A stretch of DNA of 64,000 bases from Niveispirillum irakense DSM 11586 (GTDB lineage: Bacteria > Pseudomonadota > Alphaproteobacteria > Azospirillales > Azospirillaceae), in contig NZ_KE386933.1 of NCBI RefSeq assembly GCF_000429645.1, positions 856,517 through 920,516 of the forward strand, in the 5' to 3' direction. Under the pieces are notes generated by a model. The model was not told the DNA's origin. It saw nothing but the letters and a program-made list of their open reading frames with translations, and did not search any database. Numbering within the stretch: the first letter of the stretch is position 1; each line of letters opens with the position of its first letter. Positions 36,263 through 45,699 of the stretch are shown here, piece after piece. Made by a program: the position numbers and the translations under genes.

Positions 36263-37009
36263 ATGACCATGATCTGGCTGAATGGGGAGTTTCTTCCCGC
36301 CGACCGCCCGGCGATCCTGGCGAATGATCGTGGCTTTACCCTGGGGGATGGCCTGTTTGAGACGATTGCCGTCAAGGCCGGGGTGGCCTTGCGGATGGAA
36401 GCGCATTGCCGCCGTCTGCGGGAAGGGGCGGATTTTCTGGGCTTGCCGGTACCGTTGGATGATCAGGGATTGACTGATGCGGTGATGGGTATCGTCGGCG
36501 CCAATGGCCTGCATGATGCTGCGGTCCGCCTGACCCTGACCGCCGGGCCGGCGGCACGCGGTTTGCCCCGGCCAGCCAGTCTCAGCCCAACCCTGTTATT
36601 GACGGTCGGCACCCTGCCGGGGGAATTGCCGCCGGCCCGCCTGATCATCGCCCGCCGTACCTATCGGAATGAAAAATCGCCTTTTTCGCGGTTGAAGGTG
36701 ACCAGCTATCTGGATGGCATCATTGCCCGGAACGAGGCTTTGGCGCTGGGGGCCGATGATGCGCTGCTGCTGAATGGCAATGGCCATGTCGCCGAGGCAA
36801 CGGCCTCCAACTTCTTTGCCTTGATTGAGGGGCAATGGGTCACGCCACCGGTCGCTGACGGTGCATTGCCGGGCACCATGCGGGCTTCCCTGTTGCGAAG
36901 CTGGAATGCGGTTGAGCGCAGTCTGTTACCGGCTGATCTTGATAGGGCGACGGAGATGATGCTGACCACGGCGTTGGGTATCCGTCCGGTGGCGGGACTG
37001 ATTGGCTGA
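36263..37009 (+). CDS. pabC: Aminodeoxychorismate lyase / class IV aminotransferase
   Basis: A PLP class IV fold enzyme of 248 residues that, by context with pabB, releases pyruvate from aminodeoxychorismate to give p-aminobenzoate. The family features are FTLGDGLFETI, the PLP Lys in RLKVTSYLD, RNEALALGADDALLLN, and VAEATASNFFAL. D-amino acid transaminases share the fold, so function rests on the 10-bp spacing from pabB. ATG 36263 (or 36269) starts the conserved region. Confidence 0.88.
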   Translation: MTMIWLNGEFLPADRPAILANDRGFTLGDGLFETIAVKAGVALRMEAHCRRLREGADFLGLPVPLDDQGLTDAVMGIVGANGLHDAAVRLTLTAGPAARGLPRPASLSPTLLLTVGTLPGELPPARLIIARRTYRNEKSPFSRLKVTSYLDGIIARNEALALGADDALLLNGNGHVAEATASNFFALIEGQWVTPPVADGALPGTMRASLLRSWNAVERSLLPADLDRATEMMLTTALGIRPVAGLIG

Positions 37010-37029
37010 TCTGCTGTTCCCACCCCTTT

Positions 37030-39078
37030 TCAGCCGCTGCTGGCCAGCGGCACCCCTTGAAGGAAATGCCGGCTGAAAATATCCGCCGGCACGGGACGGG
37101 AGACGAGATAGCCCTGCATCAAGGGACAACCCTGATGTTGGAGCCATTGCCGCTGTGCCTCGTTCTCCACCCCTTCGGCAACGGTTTCCAATCCCAGCCG
37201 CTGGGCCAGATCCAGAACGGTAGCGGCGATTGCGACATCACCGGGCACGGTGCTGATGAACCCGCGATCGATCTTCAACGCCGTCAACGGAATGCGTCGC
37301 AGATGGGAGAGGGAGGAGTAGCCCGTGCCAAAATCGTCCATGGCAATCCCGACGCCCAGATCGCGCAGCCGGCGCAGCATGATGAAATCACCGGCTGCCT
37401 GATTCATGGCCACGGTTTCGGTGATTTCCAGGGTTAGCAGCGCAGGCGGCAGGCCGCTTTCAGACAGGGCGCGCTGCACCTTGTCGGGAAAGGCGGCATC
37501 CGCCAGTTGCCGGGGGGAGACATTCACCGCCATGGTGAAATCACCCTGGACCTGCCGCCAGAGCGCGGCCTGCCGGCAGGCTTCCATCAACACCCATTCA
37601 CCGATCGGGTTGATCAGGCCGGTTTCCTCTGCCACATGAATGAAATCAGCGGGGGAGACATAGCCATCCTCCCGTCGCCAGCGCAGCAATGCTTCCGCAC
37701 CCCGCAATGACAGGTCTGCCGGGTCCACGGTCGGTTGATAGAACAACTCGAACTCATGGCGGATTTCTGCGGCGCGCAGTCGCGCCTCGGTTGCCAGGCG
37801 CGCCATGGCACGTCCCGTCATTTCGGCGGAGAACATGCGCCAGCAACCGCTGCCCGCGGCCTTGGCGGCATACATCGCCGTATCGGCACAGCGCAGGATC
37901 TGTCTCCCATCCGCCCCATCCTCGGGCCAGAGGCTGATCCCGATGGAAGCGCTCGGCTGTAGCTGATGGCCATCCAGATCCAGGGGGCGGGCCAGGGCGG
38001 TCAGCACCCGGTCCGCGACCTGGATAACTTCTTTCGGGTCGCTGACATCCTCCACGATGATCAGGAATTCGTCGCCGCCCAGCCGGCCAACGGTGTCGGA
38101 TTGGCGCAGCGTGTGGCGCAGCCGCTGGGCGACGGCCTGCAACAGACGGTCACCCAATTCATGACCTAAGCTGTCATTGACATGCTTGAAACGATCCAGG
38201 TCCATGAACAGGACCGCAACCCCGCGCTGAACCCGTCCGGCGCGGGCAAGAGCATGGTCCAGCCGCTCATTCAGCAAGGCGCGATTGGGCAGGTCGGTCA
38301 GGCTGTCCCGTGTCGCCAGTTGCCGCAGCATCTGCTGTGAACAGTCCAACCTGTCCAGCATCTCGTTGATGCGTCCGCTGAGGCGCCCCAGCTCGTCATG
38401 CTCATGACCGGCGGGCGCAGTCAGGCGGGCTTTTTTGTCGTGGTTGTCTGGGGCTATCTGTTCAACTGCCTGTTCCAGCGCCAGCAGCGGCTTGGTCAGG
38501 AAGCGATGGAAAACCAGGGTCAGGGCCAGACCCAGCAACAGATTGCGCGCCATGCCGCCAAGCAGGGCGGACAGGACGAAGGCAATATAATCGGCAGAAA
38601 TGCGCCGCATATCCAGATGGATCCGCAGGATGCCGATTGCCGGTTCCGCCCGGCCATTGGGCAGGGGGCGGTATAAAAGCCGCTCCCCCAACGCCAGATC
38701 ACCAAAAACAAGGGCGCCGAGCGCGCCCGGCTGGCTGGTCCCCGGATTGCTGTCGCTCCACCCTGCATCGGTACGGAAGCGGGCCCAGAGCGGCTCGGTC
38801 GGCGACATGCCAATCTCGATCCCCGAAATGGCATCAATCGACAAGGCAGACGCGCCGATCTGGGCGGCCAGACCGTCATCGGCATTCCACGCTGCGGTGG
38901 CAGCACTTCCTTCCACCAGATCCAGCATCTGTTCCACCAAGGCAGCCGCCTTCCCGCGCTCCCGCCATGTGGCCCAGCCCAATTCCAGTACTGTCAGCAG
39001 CAGACCGATCAGGCATGCCGCCAATACCGCGCAGGCGGCTTGGCGCATTGCCAGTGATCGTTCCATTCCCATTCGCAT
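37030..39078 (-). CDS. Membrane GGDEF-EAL cyclic-di-GMP protein
   Basis: A 682-residue inner-membrane protein. TM1 is about residues 12-35. A periplasmic sensor region of roughly 125 residues and TM2 (about 165-192) lead into a HAMP-like linker. The GGDEF domain has an intact GRLGGDEF (334-338), and the EAL domain an intact EALLRW (462-464), with DDFGTGYSSL and the metal-binding ENEAQRQWLQ region. Both synthesis and hydrolysis of c-di-GMP are possible. The ATG at 39078 follows GGGGAGGGGGCGGG. It is a single gene, with an inverted repeat just upstream. Confidence 0.92.
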   Translation of the reverse strand: MRMGMERSLAMRQAACAVLAACLIGLLLTVLELGWATWRERGKAAALVEQMLDLVEGSAATAAWNADDGLAAQIGASALSIDAISGIEIGMSPTEPLWARFRTDAGWSDSNPGTSQPGALGALVFGDLALGERLLYRPLPNGRAEPAIGILRIHLDMRRISADYIAFVLSALLGGMARNLLLGLALTLVFHRFLTKPLLALEQAVEQIAPDNHDKKARLTAPAGHEHDELGRLSGRINEMLDRLDCSQQMLRQLATRDSLTDLPNRALLNERLDHALARAGRVQRGVAVLFMDLDRFKHVNDSLGHELGDRLLQAVAQRLRHTLRQSDTVGRLGGDEFLIIVEDVSDPKEVIQVADRVLTALARPLDLDGHQLQPSASIGISLWPEDGADGRQILRCADTAMYAAKAAGSGCWRMFSAEMTGRAMARLATEARLRAAEIRHEFELFYQPTVDPADLSLRGAEALLRWRREDGYVSPADFIHVAEETGLINPIGEWVLMEACRQAALWRQVQGDFTMAVNVSPRQLADAAFPDKVQRALSESGLPPALLTLEITETVAMNQAAGDFIMLRRLRDLGVGIAMDDFGTGYSSLSHLRRIPLTALKIDRGFISTVPGDVAIAATVLDLAQRLGLETVAEGVENEAQRQWLQHQGCPLMQGYLVSRPVPADIFSRHFLQGVPLASSG

Positions 39079-39105
39079 CCCGCCCCCTCCCCAAACCGGC
39101 ACGGG

Positions 39106-39142
39106 TCATTTCCAGCGTTATAAAGCAGTACGCTGGAAATGA
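39106..39142. promoter_or_regulatory. 13-bp inverted repeat upstream of the GGDEF-EAL gene
   Basis: Arms TCATTTCCAGCGT and ACGCTGGAAATGA, perfect, separated by 11 bases containing TATAAA. It lies 28 bp before the start codon of the minus-strand c-di-GMP gene, so it is in its promoter or leader and could be an operator or a leader hairpin. Confidence 0.55.
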
Positions 39143-39346
39143 TGACTACATCACGTATGATGCAAAAGATGGTACAAAAAATACACCTGTTTACTATCGA
39201 ATGGATAGAGTTTGTGGGGTGCTGGGCGCAGCATGGGAAAGGGATTCTTTCAGGATCCGCGCACCTCACCATTGCAGGCGGTTGTCAATCCACTGATCAG
39301 CAGGCGATCAATTTTGCTTTGATCACAAACGTTTGAGGGTGGCCAA

Positions 39347-39384
39347 AGAAAAGGGGCCATGTTGCCATGGCCCCTTTTCTTTTT
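39347..39384. terminator. Intrinsic terminator
   Basis: AAAAGGGGCCATG / CATGGCCCCTTTT, a 13-bp stem with a 4-base loop and then CTTTTT on the plus strand. On the minus strand it lies 17 bp beyond the stop of the small gene ending at 39401. Confidence 0.9.
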
Positions 39385-39400
39385 GATCCATTATGCTGGA

Positions 39401-39592
39401 TCAGCCAGCACGCTTCAGGCGTCTGAAGCTGGCCCACATGTCGCTTGGGTTCTTGTCCAGGTCAAACGCGCGGGTCTTCGCCGGATCGACGCCCTGACGG
39501 CGGCATTCCAGGGCGAAAATATTGGTCTGCTCCGGGTCGAGGCCCAGTTCACGGCAGGTGCTGTCGAAGCTGTTCTGGAAATCGGCGCTCAT
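39401..39592 (-). CDS. Small hypothetical protein, 63 residues
   Basis: A short polar protein beginning MSADFQNSFDSTCRELGLDP and ending in basic residues (MWASFRRLKRAG). Two cysteines, no signal peptide and no membrane helix are seen. The ATG at 39592 has AGGGTGA upstream, and a strong terminator follows its stop, so the unit is likely real. LGLDPEQTNIFALECRRQGV gives a helical pattern. No family recognised. Confidence 0.6.
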   Translation of the reverse strand: MSADFQNSFDSTCRELGLDPEQTNIFALECRRQGVDPAKTRAFDLDKNPSDMWASFRRLKRAG

Positions 39593-40454
39593 TTTGTCAC
39601 CCTGGCGACCTGCATGGCATCGGCGCCGCCGGCCCATCCGGCTAGCTACCTATGCGATGCAGCATGACGGATCATTGTGGCCGGATTAGGAAGCCATTGA
39701 TCCGTATTGGTCGCGTTTGCCTCCATACAACAAACTTTCTGTTGTTTGGTTGCAATTGCGAAGGCGACATGGCGGCCTTTCACCATATGCGCACGCTATC
39801 GATTCGCGCCTCGAAGGACGAACGGAACAGGGGTCCGGTTCCGGGCGCCCTTTTTGTGAGTCTGCCTTTTTATCGCCAAACCTTGGCCCAAGCATGAAAG
39901 AGCCCGGCAATCGCAGCGCCGGGAGGATCGTTTCGGCAGAGGTTCTTTACCGGTGGGGATTATCGGATCATGCTACCCAGGATGCGCTCCGGTGCGGCCT
40001 TGTCGGCTGGTGCGTCTTGCCATGGGTTGCGGTGTCGGGATGCCCACAACGGGGCCCGCTTATATGACGCTCGTGAAATTCCAGGGCATCATTTCCCGTA
40101 CCCAGTGGCAAAACTATTCCAATAGTCAGGGATGAAGCTCGGCTGATTAGGAATAATTTAATAAGCAGGGCTGAGAATCAGCGTACCAATCACCTATCGT
40201 GATGAGGTGCATGCCGTGATCGGTGACAGGATGGCCAGGGCAGTTTCTCCCGGCCGGCGCAAGACGCCGGGAAGGGAACTGCGGGTTGCATCCACCCCGA
40301 TATCGATCATTCATGCGTATGGTCCTTTTCTTCCGACCAGAAGAGCGGTCGCCACCAGACCCGCCATTCCATGTTCCGGAACTGCGCCCCTGCCTTTGTC
40401 CCCCTGGTCAAGCCAGGGCGGATGGTTCAGGGCCGCCCATGAAGGAGAGCGCTC
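39593..40454. other. Long intergenic region upstream of prkA
   Basis: About 860 bp with no frame that looks coding. Parts (40080-40200) are AT-rich and would suit a promoter. A small GC hairpin lies around 40247-40271 (TCCCGG...CCGGGA). A direct GGAG is near the prkA start. No tRNA, riboswitch or known small RNA is recognised. It probably holds the regulated promoter and a long leader of the prkA module. Confidence 0.5.
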
Positions 40455-42401
40455 ATGAGCTTGGTCACCGACCTGTTCGCCAGCTATGCCAGCAGCTACG
40501 AGAGCCGGCGCGACGTCGAGATGTCGTTGATGGATTTCCTGGAAGGATGCCGGGATGAACCCGTCCGATATGCCAGCGCTGCGGAGCGCCTGCTGCAAGC
40601 CATTGGCGAGCCGGAAGTGATCGATACCGCCCGGGATTCAAGGCTTGCGCGTATCTTCATGAACCGGACCATAAAAGTTTACCCGGCCTTTGCCGAGTTT
40701 TTCGGCATGGAGGAGACGATCGAGCGGATCGTCGGCTTCTTCCGTCATGCGGCGCAGGGGTTGGAGGAGCGCAAGCAGATCCTTTACCTGCTGGGGCCTG
40801 TGGGGGGCGGCAAATCCTCCCTGGCGGAACGGTTGAAGGCCCTGATGGAAGATCAGCCGATCTTCGCCCTGAAGGCCGGGGATGAGATCAGCCCGGTCTT
40901 TGAAAGCCCGCTGGGCCTGTTCGATCCAGCCACGATGGGCGCGGTGTTGGAGGAAAAATATGGCATTCCCCGCCGCCGCCTAACCGGGCTGATGAGCCCC
41001 TGGGCCTTGAAGCGACTGGACGAATTTGGTGGCGATATCCGCCGCTTCAAAGTGGTGAAGCTGCGCCCCTCGCGCCTGCGTCAGATCGGCATCGCCAAGA
41101 CCGAGCCGGGGGATGAGAATAACCAGGACATTTCCTCCCTGGTCGGCAAGGTCGATATCCGCAAGCTGGAGCTGTACAGCCAGAATGATCCGGATGCTTA
41201 CAGCTATTCCGGTGGTTTGAACCGTGCCAACCAGGGCATGCTCGAATTTGTCGAGATGTTCAAGGCCCCCATCAAGATGCTGCACCCGTTGCTGACCGCG
41301 ACGCAGGAAGGCAATTATATCGGTACCGAAAATATCGGTGCTCTGCCTTTCCAGGGCGTCATCATGGCCCACAGCAACGAGGCGGAGTGGCAGAGCTTCA
41401 AAAACAACAAAAATAATGAGGCCTTCATCGACCGTATCTGCGTGATCAAGGTGCCCTATTGCCTGCGGGTGATGGAAGAACAGCGCATCTATGAGAAACT
41501 GATCAAGACGTCGGAACTGGCGGCGGCCCCTTGTGCGCCGGCCACGCTGGAGATGCTGGCCCGCTTTACCGTGTTGTCGCGCCTGCGCGACCATGGCAAT
41601 TCCAATCTGTTCTCCAAGATGCGCGTCTACGATGGTGAAAGCCTGAAAGAGACGGACCCCAAGGCCAAAACCCTTCAGGAATATAAGGACGCCGCCGGGG
41701 TGGATGAGGGGATGAACGGCATCTCCACCCGCTTTGCCTTCAAGGTGCTGGCCAGTACCTTCAACTATGACAGCACCGAGGTGGCGGCCGATCCCGTCCA
41801 CCTGATGTATATCCTGGAACAGGCAATCAAGCGGGAACAGTTTCCCGACGATACCGAGAAGAAATATATGGAATTCATCAAGGCGGAGCTGGCGCCCCGC
41901 TATGCTGAATTCATCGGGAATGAAATCCAGAAAGCCTATCTGGAGAGCTATCACGATTATGGGCAGAACCTGTTCGACCGTTATGTCGATTATGCTGATG
42001 CCTGGATCGAGGATCAGGACTTCAAAGACCCGGATACGGGCCAGTTGATGAATCGCGATCTGCTGAACCAGGAACTAACCAAGATCGAGAAGCCGGCCGG
42101 CATCGCCAATCCCAAGGATTTCCGCAACGAGGTGGTGAAGTTTGCCCTGCGCATGCGGGCGGCCAATGGTGGGCGCAACCCATCCTGGACCAGCTATGAG
42201 AAGCTGCGTGAGGTGATCGAGAAGCGGATGTTCAGCCAGGTGGAGGAATTGCTGCCGGTGATCAGCTTCGGCTCCAAAAAGGACAGCGATACGGAGAAGA
42301 AGCACAGCGAGTTCGTCAACCGCATGATGGATCGCGGCTACACGGAACGTCAGGTTCGCCGTCTGGTGGAATGGTACATGCGGGTGAAGCAGGCCGGGTG
42401 A
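40455..42401 (+). CDS. prkA: PrkA family serine protein kinase
   Basis: A 648-residue cytoplasmic protein of the YeaG/PrkA family. An AAA+-like N-terminal domain has Walker A GPVGGGKSSLAERL (about 112-125), and the C-terminal PrkA domain follows. SSYESRRDVEMSLMDFLEGCRDEPVRYASAAERLL is the family opening (in part MSLMDFLEGCRDEP). E. coli YeaG acts in nitrogen starvation and stationary phase; Bacillus PrkA acts in sporulation, where protease activity has also been reported. GGAGAG precedes the ATG. yeaH and spoVR follow on the same strand. Confidence 0.95.
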   Translation: MSLVTDLFASYASSYESRRDVEMSLMDFLEGCRDEPVRYASAAERLLQAIGEPEVIDTARDSRLARIFMNRTIKVYPAFAEFFGMEETIERIVGFFRHAAQGLEERKQILYLLGPVGGGKSSLAERLKALMEDQPIFALKAGDEISPVFESPLGLFDPATMGAVLEEKYGIPRRRLTGLMSPWALKRLDEFGGDIRRFKVVKLRPSRLRQIGIAKTEPGDENNQDISSLVGKVDIRKLELYSQNDPDAYSYSGGLNRANQGMLEFVEMFKAPIKMLHPLLTATQEGNYIGTENIGALPFQGVIMAHSNEAEWQSFKNNKNNEAFIDRICVIKVPYCLRVMEEQRIYEKLIKTSELAAAPCAPATLEMLARFTVLSRLRDHGNSNLFSKMRVYDGESLKETDPKAKTLQEYKDAAGVDEGMNGISTRFAFKVLASTFNYDSTEVAADPVHLMYILEQAIKREQFPDDTEKKYMEFIKAELAPRYAEFIGNEIQKAYLESYHDYGQNLFDRYVDYADAWIEDQDFKDPDTGQLMNRDLLNQELTKIEKPAGIANPKDFRNEVVKFALRMRAANGGRNPSWTSYEKLREVIEKRMFSQVEELLPVISFGSKKDSDTEKKHSEFVNRMMDRGYTERQVRRLVEWYMRVKQAG

Positions 42402-42446
42402 GGGGGCTGTCAGGAATGATCCCCTCCACTGACGCCATCTCTACTC

Positions 42447-42523
42447 TCACCCCGGCGAAGGCCGGGGTCCAGACACCAAGCCGCCAGAACTACGATCCTG
42501 GGCCCCGGCCTTCGCCGGGGTGA
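42447..42523. repeat. REP-like inverted repeat between prkA and yeaH
   Basis: Two 26-base arms at 42447-42472 and 42498-42523 are inverted copies with a single mismatch, separated by 25 bases. The core is CCCCGGCGAAGGCCGGGG. This sequence type occurs as dispersed repeats in many high-GC alphaproteobacteria. Here it lies inside an operon and would form a strong hairpin in the mRNA. Confidence 0.85.
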
Positions 42524-42596
42524 CGGACAGAGAGAACGGGAATGCCCAAGCCCATCGGCATCCAGTTCTCTCCGCCATCGAAAGGACGGTGCAACC

Positions 42597-43922
42597 TTGT
42601 TCACCATTGTTGACCGACGTCTCAATCCCTCCGGTAAAAGCTTGGCCAACCGCCAGCGGTTCCTGCGCCGTGCCAAAGATCAGGTGATGCGCGCTGTGCG
42701 CGATGCCTCGGGCAAGCGGGGGATCAAGGATATCGATATGGGGGGTGATATCAGCATCTCCCCCGACGGCATTAAAGAGCCAACCCTGCGCCGTGCTTCC
42801 AGCGGCGGCAATCGGGACTATGTGGTCCCTGGAAATAAGGAGTTCATGTCCGGTGACCGTATCCGCCGTCCCCCTCAGGGCGGCGGCAGCGGCCAGGGTA
42901 GTGAGGGCGCGGAGGACGGAGATGGTCAGGATGAATTCCGCTTCGTGCTGAGCCGGGAGGAATTCATCGACCTTTTCCTGGAAGATCTGGAACTCCCCGA
43001 TCTGGCCAAGCGGAAGCTGGCGGTGACGGACAGTCTGGACTGGCACCGCGCCGGCTATTCCGTGTCAGGCTCTCCGGCCAATCTCAACCTTGTGCGCACC
43101 ATGCGCAACTCGCTGGCCCGCCGCATTGCGCTGAACCGTCCGACGGGCGAAGAGATTAAGGTTCTGCGGGAGGAGATCGACCGGTTGGAACGGTCGGGCC
43201 GGGATAATGTGCGGCTGGCAGAAGCGCGGGAGGAGTTGGCGCTGCTGCTGCGCCGGACCCAGCGCATTCCCTATATCGACCCGGTGGATGTCCGTTACAA
43301 CCGCTTCAACGCCACGCCCCGGCCGGCGGCCCAGGCCGTGATGTTCTGCCTGATGGATGTGTCCGGCAGCATGACGGAGCATATGAAGGATCTGGCGAAG
43401 CGGTTCTATATGCTGCTCTACCTGTTCCTGACCCGCCGGTACAAGCATGTGGAGGTGGTCTTCATCCGCCATACCCACAAGGCGCAGGAGGTGGATGAGG
43501 AGACGTTCTTCTATAGCGGTGAGACAGGCGGCACCGTCGTTTCCACCGCGCTGGAGGAGATGCAGCGCGTGGTGGCCGAACGGTTCCCGCCAGCGGAATG
43601 GAATATCTATGCCGCCCAGGCCAGCGATGGCGACAATGCCTTGTCCGACAATGGCAAAACGGCGCAGTTGATGGATCAGGTGATCCTGCCGATCTGCCAA
43701 TATTACGCTTATATCGAGGTGGGGCAGGATGGTGTGTCCCCCGGCCTCGCCTATGGGGGCGGCGCGCGCGAAACAGACCTTTGGCGCACCTACAAGAGCA
43801 TTGCCGAAGGGCATCCTGAACTGGCGATGCGACGAGTGACGCAACGGCGTGAAATATATCCGGTCTTCCGCGAGCTTTTCGCCCGCGATGGGGCCGGCCA
43901 GCAGACGGAGGCCAGCGCATGA
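42597..43922 (+). CDS. yeaH: YeaH/YhbH family protein (DUF444)
   Basis: A 441-residue cytoplasmic protein of the DUF444 family, the constant partner of PrkA. VDRRLNPSGKSLANRQRFLRR opens it (in part). A von Willebrand-A-like C-terminal half carries the metal-site-like FCLMDVSGSMTEHMKDLAKR, and a glycine-rich linker GGGSGQGSEGAEDGDG lies around residue 100. The start is TTG at 42597 with AAAGGA upstream. Its stop overlaps the spoVR start by 4 bp. The YeaG-YeaH pair acts in sustained nitrogen starvation in E. coli. Confidence 0.94.
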   Translation: MFTIVDRRLNPSGKSLANRQRFLRRAKDQVMRAVRDASGKRGIKDIDMGGDISISPDGIKEPTLRRASSGGNRDYVVPGNKEFMSGDRIRRPPQGGGSGQGSEGAEDGDGQDEFRFVLSREEFIDLFLEDLELPDLAKRKLAVTDSLDWHRAGYSVSGSPANLNLVRTMRNSLARRIALNRPTGEEIKVLREEIDRLERSGRDNVRLAEAREELALLLRRTQRIPYIDPVDVRYNRFNATPRPAAQAVMFCLMDVSGSMTEHMKDLAKRFYMLLYLFLTRRYKHVEVVFIRHTHKAQEVDEETFFYSGETGGTVVSTALEEMQRVVAERFPPAEWNIYAAQASDGDNALSDNGKTAQLMDQVILPICQYYAYIEVGQDGVSPGLAYGGGARETDLWRTYKSIAEGHPELAMRRVTQRREIYPVFRELFARDGAGQQTEASA

Positions 43923-45481
43923 GCGTGACGGCACTGGATGGCGGCATTCCCCTCTATACCGGCGCGGACTGGGATTATGACAAGGTCCGCCGCGTCTATG
44001 ATGCCATCGAGAAGGTGGCGTTGGGGGAGATGGGGCTCGATATCTACACCAACCAGATTGAGGTGATCACGTCGGAGCAGATGCTGGATGCCTATTCCAG
44101 CATTGGCATGCCGCTTTTTTACAAGCACTGGTCCTTCGGCAAGCATTTCGCCCGGGATGAAGCCCTGTACCGCACCGGTCAACGGGGGCTGGCCTATGAA
44201 ATCGTGATCAATTCAAACCCCTGCATCAGCTATATCATGGAAGAAAACACCATGACGATGCAGACGCTTGTTATCGCGCATGCGGCCTTCGGCCATAACC
44301 ATTTCTTCAAGAACAACTATCTGTTCAAGCAGTGGACCGATGCCGACGGGATATTGGATTACCTGTCTTTTGCCAAATCCTATATCGCCAAATGCGAAGA
44401 ACGATATGGGCAGGTGCTGGTGGAGCGGGTGCTGGATGCCGCCCATGCCTTGATGAACCATGGCGTTCACCGCTATCCGCGCCGGCGCGGCCTGGACCTG
44501 CGCAACGAGGAAAAGCGCGAACGGGAACGCCAGGAATATAATGAGCAGACCTTCAATGACCTGTGGCGCACCGTGCCGACGAAAGCCGGCGGGGCGGCCG
44601 GCCTGAGCGACCGTGACCGGCGTCGTGCGCTCCTGGAACTGCCGGAGGAGAATATCCTCTATTTCCTGGAAAAAAAGGCACCAAGGCTTGCTGGTTGGCA
44701 GCGGGAATTGCTGCGCATCGTCCGACATGTCGCGCAATATTTCTACCCGCAGCGCCAGACCAAGGTGATGAATGAGGGCTGCGCCACCTATTGCCATTAC
44801 CGCATCCTGAAGACACTGCACGAACGCGGGCAACTGACCGATGGCGCCTGGATGGAGGCGATGCACAGCCACACCAATGTGGTGTTCCAGCCGGATTTCG
44901 ATGATCGCCGCTATGGCGGGATCAATCCCTATGCGCTGGGATTTGCCATGATGCAGGATATCGAGCGGATTGCCACGGAACCGACGGTTGAGGATCGGGA
45001 ATGGTTCCCCGATCTGGCCGGGCGGGGCGACGCCATGGGGGCATTACGTGATGCCTGGACCCATTACCGGGATGAAAGTTTCATCCTGCAATATCTGTCG
45101 CCGTCCCTGATCCGGAAGTTCCGCCTGTTCCATGTTGCTGATGATGCACGGGAATCGGAGATGAAGGTTGCCGCCATTCATGATGAACGGGGCTATCGTG
45201 CCGTGCGTCAGGCCTTGGCCCGGCAATATGACATTGCCTGGGCCGAAGCGGATATTCAGATCGTGGATGTGGATCTGATCGGTGACCGGCGGCTGGTGCT
45301 GGAGCATCGTGTCCTCAACCAGGTCCTGTTGGAGGAGGGGGAGGCCAAGGCGGTTATCCAACATCTGGCCGATCTCTGGGGCTATGAAGTGGATATGGAG
45401 GAGGTGGACGCCGAATCCGGGGCGCGGCTGCGTAAGATCAGCGTCGGGCCGCGCCGCGTGTTGGGCGGTGGCGGCGACTGA
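43919..45481 (+). CDS. SpoVR family protein (YcgB-like)
   Basis: A 520-residue protein of the SpoVR family, first named from Bacillus spore cortex formation and widespread in non-sporulating proteobacteria as part of the prkA-yeaH-spoVR module. TNQIEVITSEQMLDAYSSIG, HWSFGKHFARDE, NEGCATYCHYRI and NPYALGFAMMQDIERI are family blocks. The biochemical function is unknown. The ATGA overlap with yeaH implies coupled translation, so equimolar expression of these two is likely. Confidence 0.94.
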   Translation: MSVTALDGGIPLYTGADWDYDKVRRVYDAIEKVALGEMGLDIYTNQIEVITSEQMLDAYSSIGMPLFYKHWSFGKHFARDEALYRTGQRGLAYEIVINSNPCISYIMEENTMTMQTLVIAHAAFGHNHFFKNNYLFKQWTDADGILDYLSFAKSYIAKCEERYGQVLVERVLDAAHALMNHGVHRYPRRRGLDLRNEEKRERERQEYNEQTFNDLWRTVPTKAGGAAGLSDRDRRRALLELPEENILYFLEKKAPRLAGWQRELLRIVRHVAQYFYPQRQTKVMNEGCATYCHYRILKTLHERGQLTDGAWMEAMHSHTNVVFQPDFDDRRYGGINPYALGFAMMQDIERIATEPTVEDREWFPDLAGRGDAMGALRDAWTHYRDESFILQYLSPSLIRKFRLFHVADDARESEMKVAAIHDERGYRAVRQALARQYDIAWAEADIQIVDVDLIGDRRLVLEHRVLNQVLLEEGEAKAVIQHLADLWGYEVDMEEVDAESGARLRKISVGPRRVLGGGGD

Positions 45482-45699
45482 TCCGGTTCCCATCCTATTC
45501 CAGGGTTTTTGGCTGTTCTATGCCCTTGGCGGGGGCGGCTGCCTGATTGGGTAGGGGTATTCTTCCGCATTACTCCGCCGCGTGTCACGCTTCCGCCACC
45601 ATTTCCAGCAGATAATCAGGCCAGGGCCGTAAGCGGCCTTGCGTTGGACGCGTCTGGTTGGCAAACAAGCGCATCCATGCTGGAACGACGTGGCGAGTG

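Noticed and set aside
34726-36375. 549-codon minus-strand frame over pabB
   Set aside because: Shadow of pabB, which shows all expected family motifs on the plus strand.
40100-40130. Possible sigma-54 promoter (TGGCA...) before prkA
   Set aside because: The GC of the -12 element is not at the required spacing.
39652-40135. Several 60-115-codon frames in the prkA leader
   Set aside because: No ribosome binding sites, mixed composition and mutual overlap; treated as non-coding leader.
42447-42523. Possible CRISPR repeat unit
   Set aside because: Only one inverted pair is present with no regular spacers; it fits a REP-like element.
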